From: Branchiostoma floridae
Taxonomy: Eukaryota; Chordata; Leptocardii; Amphioxiformes; Branchiostomatidae
DNA: 64,000 nt
NCBI RefSeq assembly: GCF_000003815.2
Contig: NC_049987.1
Span: 1,936,428 to 2,000,427, forward strand
Reading direction: 5' to 3'
Shown here: piece by piece, positions 56,967 through 64,000 of the stretch
Position numbering within the stretch: position 1 is the first letter of the stretch
Layout: every line of letters begins with the position of its first letter
The notes under the pieces: model-generated
What the model was told of the DNA's origin: nothing
What the model saw: only the letters and a program-made list of their open reading frames with translations
The model's database searches: none
Program-made: the position numbers and the translations under genes

Positions 56967-57904
56967 ATTAATTTGTATTGTTTCTTTCTCCAGCTACTAA
57001 ATTTAATACAGTGACCACGAAAAAAGCACTTCGCCGCATCCCAAACAACTTGAGGATTTGCGGTGTTGACATTATTTTCGAAAAATTCTGACATAATTTG
57101 TTTGGTCTGTACAAGAAAAAGTTTGTCATCAAGAAGGGATTGATTAAATTGCCAGTAGCCAGGCCCTCGCGGGAAGTCCGCCGTAACAAAAGACAAGGTG
57201 ATTAGATTGTGATCTGATCTTAATTTGTCTGCAATAGAACACTTATTAACTCTGTTTAATAATGAAAAGGATATCAGAAAATAATCTAGTCTACTAGCAT
57301 AGAGCCCCCGACGCCACGTATATCGAACAACATTAGGGTTTCTAAAACGCCACACATCATACAAGTCAAATTTTCCTTTTAGCTCCGAAATAGCTTCTAG
57401 TGCGTTAGGGTGATAATTTCGAAGTCGAGCACCTGATCTATCCATGGCTGAATTCTGCACTGTATTAAAATCTCCCACCACAACTAAATGTTCATTACTA
57501 ATCTCAAGAGTATCTATAGCTTCTTCTAATTCCTTAAAAAAGGACGGACAGTCATCATTTGGAGCATATAAGTTCGCAAGACAAAAATGTAAATTGTCTA
57601 CCTCGATGTCTAACACAATCCACCGTCCACTTTCATCCGTTTTAACCTGATGAACCTGAACGCTGGCGCTACTCTTTATCAAAATAGCAACCCCTCTTTG
57701 ATTTGAAGTACCATGGGAGAAGTATATTTGTCCACCCCATTCGTTCTGCCATCTTTTTTCATCTCTTACAGTTGTATGTGTTTCTTGTAGACAATATAAG
57801 TGGTAAGGTTTGTCTTTTAACCAGGTAAATAGTCCCATTCGCTTATGGAAATCCCCCAGCCCGTTACAATTGTAACTAGAAATTCGACACTCTACCTTAG
57901 ACAT
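56915..57904 (-). pseudogene. LINE ORF2, AP-like endonuclease
   Basis: 329 codons from ATG 57904. Exonuclease-endonuclease-phosphatase motifs in order: SYNCNGL, LQETH, ANLYAPND, VGDFNTVQ, SRLDYFLIS and RSDHNLI, so all catalytic Asn, Glu, Tyr, Asp and His are present. It nicks the target for target-primed reverse transcription. It runs out of frame at about residue 315. Confidence 0.9.
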
Positions 57905-58776
57905 ATTCTCTGGGAGTTTAAACGTCTCGGAGAGGAAGCTTGGGTCAGGTCATCGGGGCACAGGATTCTCTCTGGTGATACTGCTGGTACATAACTATAA
58001 GTAAAATAAACTAGGGGAACCGTCAAACATAAACATAAAATGGTAAAGCATAATTGAATCAGAATATAAATAATGATAACAAAATGACGGAACAATTCGT
58101 ACCATAATTCAAGTGAACTCAAATGCAAACTAAGAAATACGTAAACATAAGTAGTGCATCGGTGTTTACCAAATGATAGTTCCATAAAGTATGTAATCAG
58201 ATTGACAAAATGATACGCAACATAATTTTCTGTTACAAAACATAAACTAATTGTGAACAGAAAGTAATCAAACTGATCAAATAAGTAAGTCATATCCTTC
58301 CTATTGAAACTTAAATCAAAGACTGAGTTCACGTCATATTTCGTCTTAATAACAATTTCTGTGGCTGAATCTTTGCATGATTTAATGGAGGCTCTGTGAC
58401 AATAAAAACAACACAAAAAATAACAAAGAACAACAAGTTTCCTTGGCTGACCCATTTGCCATAAAGAGGACAGCGCTACCCTAGGCTTACATGTTAACTG
58501 AACAAGTCAATCGATAGTAAGTAGAAGATCCATGTTTCAAATGATTTCTTTAATTCACAATATATAGATGAACTTGATAGGATGGGAATGTATCGCATGT
58601 AAAACAGTCAGCCGCTTCTACATCACAACAGAGTCCAACAGGGGAAGAATCCATCTCATTAGCATAACAAAGCTAGAAACTCGTGTTTTAGACAGGTGAG
58701 GATTCTTCCCGTGGAGATCGAGAAAGACTTGTGGATTTCGTAAAACGGCAATTTGACAAAAAAGTCAAAAACAAAC

Positions 58777-59583
58777 TTAAGTGAGTTCTTCGACAGAATC
58801 AATACTTTTGGTAGTTTTATCAGCCAGAGTTACCATGATTCTACAGTTGGCATCCACCCATGCGTCCTTGATACGACCATTCTTCTTGGCAGTAAACGCC
58901 GCTGAGAAGATCGTCATATTCTCTCTGGTAAGATCAGCTAAGACCAGGAGGGGCCTGTCGTGTTCATCCCGTTTACCCTTGAGTTTACTCCGTGCGCGAA
59001 ACACGCGGTTCCGGTCCTGCCAGGATACAAACTTGACTAGCATCAGCCGCGAAGCGTTCTCCTTCCTAGTGCCGACTCGGTGCGCTCGGTCGATGCACTG
59101 TGGTTGTAAATCCAGGCCCAGTTTCACTCTGCAGAAAGTCACTACCTTGTGTACACACATCTCTCCCGTTTCCTTGTCGACCTCAGGAATGCCACGAATG
59201 CGCAGACTATTTCTGCGGGAGTACTGCTCCAAAGCGTTAATTGAGTTACTCACGGCCTTTGATGGGAGGGGGGTCGTCTCCATGTTCTGAATTTTACCTT
59301 CCACGGTCTCCATTCTCCTTTCCAACTCCCCCTGGCGTTGAAACATCCGTTCTAAATCTTGGTGCAAAGACTGTACGTCCCTCGCAGTTGCCATGTCTTT
59401 GAGTTTTTCATGGACGGGTTGTAGTGCAGCTTCTATGGTGACTTTTATCTCGCCCAACATTGAATTTCCTGCCATTGTGCGCTCACCGGTTAAATGTCCA
59501 GAACTTTCCAAGTCGTCGCTTCCAGAACGTCTTTGACGCTTCTTAGACCGTGTTCTAACCATTAACCATCCGTCTGTAGACAT
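58777..59583 (-). CDS. LINE ORF1 (L1-type RNA-binding protein)
   Basis: 268 codons, intact. A basic, Ser-rich start (TRSKKRQRRSG) is followed by a coiled coil at about 50-110 (heptads through LERMFQRQGELERRMETVEG), an RRM-like region with NSLRIRGIPE and IDRAHRVG, RLMLVKFVSWQDRNRVF, and a C-terminal domain. It is the nucleic-acid chaperone of L1-type elements, binding its own transcript as trimers. Its integrity contrasts with the broken ORF2. Confidence 0.88.
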   Translation of the reverse strand: MSTDGWLMVRTRSKKRQRRSGSDDLESSGHLTGERTMAGNSMLGEIKVTIEAALQPVHEKLKDMATARDVQSLHQDLERMFQRQGELERRMETVEGKIQNMETTPLPSKAVSNSINALEQYSRRNSLRIRGIPEVDKETGEMCVHKVVTFCRVKLGLDLQPQCIDRAHRVGTRKENASRLMLVKFVSWQDRNRVFRARSKLKGKRDEHDRPLLVLADLTRENMTIFSAAFTAKKNGRIKDAWVDANCRIMVTLADKTTKSIDSVEELT

Positions 59584-59680
59584 TCAATGCGTCGATAAGC
59601 GTTAATAACGGATCAGTAAGCGATAGGGTCGGAGCACTGAAAACTCGCTACTGCACCCCGGCCGCCATCTTGAAAAACAA

Positions 59681-60680
59681 TTTTTGTTTTAGTGCTTTAC
59701 CTTTATAACCCTTATAACCCGCGGCAATACAGGAAGAATAATGCTAGGCATTATAAACATTTAGATCTCTCTCGTATTGATCATTAATTGTTTATTCTGC
59801 GATCTATGCTGTACGCTTCATGTACTATACCAGCCAAGTCTATACAATAGTCTACGTAAGTCTAATCAAGTTTTTTGTCTCAGTTAGATTGTAGATACAC
59901 TGTACTGTTGACAGACGGAATTACGGTCAGTATAAACAGTTACTAAGTAACACAACATGTCTACTGTATATCATTAAACCTCAGGGAATCGGCAGCGTCT
60001 TGAGCAGTTCAAACTTGGCGCTCTACCAATTACTCATAGCTCATCTCACCAGCTATTGGTCGATGCCACATTTAAATGAACTTCCAAATATGGTCAAGTC
60101 ACATGTCCTATTCCTAAAATAGCCTAGGGGCCTGGTAACACCCAAATATGACCCGAATACAAAATGCGCCATTTGGTCTATCCTTAGTGTCTGTTTCAAA
60201 TCGTTTCAGTGTCTTCTTTCCAGTGTCCGGCAAAGTAAAAACCGACTTAAAGAATATCTTAACGTGACCACCTTTTCATTAGGCATTTTGCAGTACACAA
60301 AAGAGGTGACAGACATCAACCCATTTTAGATTGAAGACATTTGGAGAAAGAACATTTATGGGTTCCTGCGAACTTGCGAAAAAGTCTACAAAAGAATGAC
60401 ACGATCAAACTATATTTCAATACACAGTATATTTTGCGGCGCGCGGGTAGTTGTGAACTTGAGAATATAGCTACCCAAGAATAATCAAAATGTCTTCTTC
60501 TACGGTCACATTTCCCCCGGGCCCTGTCGGGAAGTTACCGGAAACAAAAGTAAAGCTGTTTATCAAGGAATACGCTCAAACTAAACTCATGGCTTATTTG
60601 ACGTTTTGTGTGTGTGTGTGTTCTTTGGCTCCTTTATGATTATATCATACTTTAACGGTTCGTTCCAAGGTCTGCTTTAC
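59681..60680. other. Intergenic
   Basis: No gene seen; the left border is GCCGCCATCTTG-type sequence at the LINE 5' end. Confidence 0.3.
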
Positions 60681-60681
60681 T

Positions 60682-60817
60682 ATTCTCCAAGTAGAGGTTT
60701 GGTCGCGGAGATAGTTGTGATCTTGTGGAGTACCGGGAGTTTTATTTGCTCCCTCCGTACAAATTTCGACTTCTACCATGATACGACTACTCCGCGACCC
60801 AACCTCTGCTTGGAGAA
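60682..60817. mobile_element. Small inverted-repeat MITE
   Basis: ATTCTCCAAGTAGAGGTTTG then GTCGCGGA (about 60684-60712) faces TCCGCGACCCAACCTCTGCT then TGGAGAAT at the right. A half copy lies at 18037-18093. It directly abuts the next MITE. Confidence 0.8.
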
Positions 60818-61012
60818 TACTGTAAATGCATTTAAGTTCGCGGGGATTTAATTTCGCGGTAGCAGGAAAAATGACTTTTCGCGGTAGATTTAATTTTGCG
60901 GTAACACCATAGACTGCAGTCTAATACTATAATAGAAAAATGTTCGCGGTGGTTTTAAGTTCGCGATGAAGTGGTAACCGCGAAAACCGCGAACATTTCT
61001 GCATTTACAGTA
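60818..61012. mobile_element. TACTGTAAATGCA MITE, copy 2
   Basis: 195 bases with ends TACTGTAAATGCATTTAAGT and TTTCTGCATTTACAGTA. Good match to 53487-53696 at both ends, diverged in the middle. Confidence 0.9.
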
Positions 61013-62215
61013 ATGTGTCACGAGATAACATCGTGATAGTCACGACCAGGTCTCCCCTGTGATGATAACCATATGGACAGGGGTCGGGTCACACGGCCAC
61101 GCCACGGTGGCAGTCAGGAGAGGACACGACGTGGGAGAGGACAGAGTAAAGTAGGGTAGAGTACAGAGGGCTGAGAAACAGAATGAAGTTGAATTTATCA
61201 ACTATATGGCTGTCACCTGTATTTGAACGTGCACGTGACATTCTGGTAGTGCAGCTGGGGTGGAGATGAGGCAAGTTCAACCAAGATAGAGATGGGAACT
61301 GGGAGATCGAGAGAACTGAGGACGTGGCAAGGCTACTGCAGTACTGGACCTGTGAAGTGTGATGGGTGACGCGCGGGGCAAGGAGGCAGAAAGAACACAT
61401 ATAAAGATGCCTGCCGATCCCTGACCCTGAAGAGAACGCCAGCCCGGAGTAATCTTCCATGACCACTATATAGACACTCGGGGAGCGAGACAAGATGCGG
61501 CGGGTACGGGCGGTGGAGGGCTAAGTGGGAAAGACATCTCAAAACTACTCGTCAGAAGGAAAGGTAGGTGGACCGTGTTGTGGATACCTGTCTTGTACTG
61601 TTGTGTACTTAACGTTACTTTACTTCATTGTAGTCTTAAATTTTTCGACACTTAGTTATGTGATTGTGACCCGGAGGTCTGAATATCGGGCAGCGATCCA
61701 CCATTTTGAAAACAGGTTTAAGTTACGTAACGTTTGCGTTAAATTTTTTGTACTACCATAGTTTATGTTCAAGTTCATGTTTATGTATCTGTTCACCACG
61801 TAAACTGTTGTGTAGTTTTCTTCCTGCCACATGTCTTCTTCGGATTGTTTTGGTGACGTATTGTGAGAGAGAAATCCGCATAGTGTAGAGCTATATTTGT
61901 CGCAGCGGATTTCCGAGAAGTCTATGTAAAATGAATTCCAGATGTGGCACAGCGTAGGGAAACGTGATGCCTTCTGATTGGCCCAGGCAACGTGGTCCGA
62001 GACGAGACTTATCGTAAACTTTCTACTTTCTAATGTTGTCCGTTTAAGGAGATCGGTATACCTATATATATCTCAACTATTTCATCCACCCGTTCCTTCC
62101 CAGATTTTTGTGCCCACAAGCTTCCTAACAATGCAACAATTAGACTACTTATTCATGTTGAATAGCATTGTCAAGTGTAAATCAAACCAAGGAGGTTAAA
62201 ATAATGTTAATCTTT
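61013..62215. other. Intergenic
   Basis: No supported gene; a 134-codon minus frame (61089-61493) is unrecognised and of low complexity. Confidence 0.3.
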
Positions 62216-62402
62216 TTGATAAAACCTGATAAATCTATGTAACAAAGCGTTTTGGGTGACGCCTAAGCTTACTTGGTGTTGCCTGGAAAGTAATAATCAC
62301 AATGGTTTGAAGTTTGGCTGACATTTATAAAAGGTTTTACATGCCCCGAAATTCGAGCTGTACATTTCTGCGTGAGGCATCAAACTTATTGATCACCCCT
62401 TA
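62216..62402 (-). mobile_element. Mariner-like end fragment
   Basis: On the minus strand, AAGGGGTGATCAATAAGTTT then GATGCCTCACGCAGAAATGT matches the left end of the 10619-11510 element (AAGGGGTGATCAATAAGTCC ... GGCCTCACCCAAAAATGATA). The opposite TIR was not found. Confidence 0.6.
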
Positions 62403-62581
62403 AGATTTATTGATGAGTTGCTGTCTATCCTGGTCCGTTGTGCGAACTAGTTTGTTAATTGTAAAATCGACTGATAAAAAAATGATAATGACTTACTAAG
62501 AAAAATTTACAATTTACGTTGCTCTTTCCGGTTATCATATCTGTTATCTTGCCAATGTGCAAGAGGACGCCGATAATTTGG

Positions 62582-62806
62582 TTAACGTTTCATCCACCTG
62601 CCTTGATGTTCCGCCGGGGTTCCCGGCCTCTCCAAATATTCTCTCCGGTTATACTGTCTAGTACATTGCAGTAAACGGTCAGCTATTTCTCCATCTTTCC
62701 CGCCGGCAGTCGCAACGCCACAGGGGTCCGAACAGTCTATGTGGTGACCATCTGAGACGGTGGTGACTCCCAAGTGATGAAGGAATCGTCTAAGCAGTTT
62801 GGGTCA
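62582..62806 (-). other. Possible exon, unrecognised
   Basis: A minus-strand open stretch (KLLRRFLHHLGVTTVSDG, then Cys residues, ending EHQGRWMKR and a stop) with codon composition more GC-rich than its surroundings. No domain recognised and no clear splice sites. Confidence 0.2.
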
Positions 62807-63759
62807 ACGTCCTTTTGTATGTCATCGAGGTAAGTCAACATCATGATTCAGTGTGTCGAGTAACCACATTCAACTTTGTATAACTTCAGGCAATTAGGCT
62901 GATATAAATCTGACCTAATCAAGTGGCGGGATACATAAACAGTATCTCGCACCGTACAACCACCCAACTCTTCAGTTCAAGAAGGAAACCGGCTGCAAAA
63001 GGGCCTCAAGCTACATAACTTCCGCTTTAATTCTCTTTGTTCAAGTACTTTCTTTTCCGTGTGATTTTGCTCTTGTGGTTATAACTTTGTGCATGATGAA
63101 TGCATGGTTACTTGTGTAAATTACGACAACTTTTCGTGAACGGAAAACCGTGTACGGATCCGGAGAACCTTGTCTGTGTTTTTCTTTATCGTAGCTGTAC
63201 CAGTTAATTAGCGTTAATTAGCTTAACCAACATGGGATTAAGTGATTGACCATTGTTTAACATGTCCAAACATACCACTCTTTACTGTAACTTAGTGTAA
63301 GAAGCAAACTTTTATCACAAAACGTCGACCAACAGCCGTTGCATGCACAAGAGCCTTTTTGAAAAATCGACATCTTGTTTGAAGGACTTATTTACTTCTG
63401 AAAATAAGACGATATTTCATACCAAATTTATCAAGAGACTCGATGATACAGAAAGATTTGAATATAATATTATCTTAAGATTGTCATAAAGTAATGTAAT
63501 AAATCCCACAATGCAAGGGTAGGTAAATATATGAGATACTGCTTTGTATCAGAAAACACAGTTTCAGATTGTTTTCAGGGACTACACAGGTCAACTTCTG
63601 GTCATTGTCTCGAAGGAAATTCTACATAGATCCCTCTGAGTTAGACCCACATGATAGATATTTTTTTGAGATCAGGCCGGGGGTTTGACATCCATGCTAT
63701 GCTAGCCCATATTCATAGGATATGAAATCTTATTCTATACCTCTATTTTTGTAGTCGTC

Positions 63760-64000
63760 AAACTCTCTCTTAAATTAAAACTACGCTTTTACAACAGCAA
63801 CGTCCTGTCTACACTCCTCTACGGCTCTGAATCATGGAATTTGAAAACCAGCCATGAGAAGAAGCTTGACGCCTTCGACAGCAAGTGCGTGAGGAAGATC
63901 TTGGGTATTAAATGGAGTGACTTTGTCTCAAACAAAGACATAAGAGCACAAACAAGACAACAACCAGTGTCCTCCATCATATGCAAACGACGGTTGAGCT
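63760..64000 (+). mobile_element. Reverse-transcriptase fragment running off the window
   Basis: Encodes LRFYNSNVLSTLLYGSESWN, HEKKLDAFDSKCVRKILGI, KWSDFVSNKDIRAQTRQQPV, VSSIICKRRLS, the region just after the polymerase core of RTE/Jockey-like non-LTR elements. 5' truncated at about 63760 and continuing beyond 64000. Confidence 0.8.

Larger units (their letters stand above)
53799..59680 (-). mobile_element. Nearly full-length L1/Tx1-like LINE
   Basis: Minus strand: a short 5' leader (59584-59680), ORF1 (59583-58777), an 870-base spacer, ORF2 endonuclease and reverse transcriptase (57904-54347, with frame breaks), an AT-rich 3' UTR and an A-rich tail at 53799-53825. The two-ORF arrangement with an AP-type endonuclease places it in the L1/Tx1 superfamily. 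The breaks make ORF2 inactive unless they are sequence errors. Target-site duplication was not identified. Confidence 0.85.

Noticed and set aside
57892-58455. 187-codon minus-strand frame between the LINE ORFs
   Set aside because: Hydrophobic, Cys/Tyr/Leu-rich translation with no LINE domain; overlaps the ORF2 start and looks like chance opening in AT-rich spacer.
61089-61493. 134-codon minus-strand frame
   Set aside because: Ser/Leu-rich without domains or splice context; probably chance.

Overview
This window is animal nuclear DNA, most probably from a cephalochordate (amphioxus, Branchiostoma). The reasons are a replication-dependent histone quintet with animal-type 3' stem-loops, genes with spliced introns, a fibrinogen-domain type II receptor and a single-exon LRR receptor typical of the expanded innate-immune repertoire of lancelets, and a dense mix of non-LTR retrotransposons, TIR elements, a tRNA-derived SINE and microsatellites. 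The species assignment is inference. Three runs of N (16488-16635, 18562-18661, 24108-24207) mark assembly gaps.

Layout. 1-920 is an imperfect inverted duplication rich in ACGT words. 945-3090 is a long repeat loaded with paired octamers (ATGCAAAT / ATTTGCAT); relatives recur at 7.0-7.5, 8.2, 27.4-28.7, 30.1 and 51.8-53.5 kb. 3766-4878 is an intronless SLC35G/EamA-type transporter. 7547-8968 is a two-exon gene encoding a dihydroneopterin aldolase (FolB-like) domain fused to a hydroxymethyldihydropterin pyrophosphokinase (HPPK, FolK-like) domain. These are folate-synthesis folds that animals are not expected to carry, and several catalytic residues are altered. 9.9-11.5 kb holds two TIR elements. 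11.66-13.0 kb holds a broken copy of the cytoplasmic-tail exons of the receptor gene found at 26.9-38.0 kb. 13.5-14.9 kb is the 3' part of a non-LTR retrotransposon. 15.0-17.9 kb is a 115-bp satellite split by unrelated DNA.

19435-23827 is the histone cluster: H2B(-), H2A(+), H3(-), H1(-), H4(-), each with a canonical stem-loop. A 20-bp piece of H4 next to the gap at 18662 hints at another, lost or collapsed, histone unit. A tRNA-derived SINE lies at 24.76-25.2 kb.

26912-38015 (minus) is a multi-exon type II membrane receptor: a tyrosine-rich cytoplasmic tail (three exons), a transmembrane exon, an N-glycosylated Thr-rich stalk and a fibrinogen-related domain split over three exons whose splice phases fit. 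A piggyBac-like MITE (34050-34967), a 34-bp-arm hairpin (32021-32113) and octamer-rich repeats sit in its introns. 38.4-43.2 kb has no recognisable gene. 43240-44487 is a TIR element ending just beyond a 999-residue intronless LRR receptor (44713-47712, minus), whose tail is an array of about eight 28-residue repeats carrying Arg-Arg-x-Ser/Thr and Thr-Tyr motifs.

49468-49631 looks like an orphan last coding exon with its own AATAAA. 50933-51774 is a pogo/Tigger-like element. 53.8-59.7 kb is a nearly full-length L1/Tx1-like LINE (minus) with an ORF1 and a frameshifted endonuclease-reverse transcriptase. The right end has small MITEs, a mariner-like end, and the start of a further reverse-transcriptase fragment running off the window.

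The genes do not form an operon or shared pathway. The recurrent themes are immune-receptor-like membrane proteins with phosphorylation-motif tails, and heavy remodelling by repeats.
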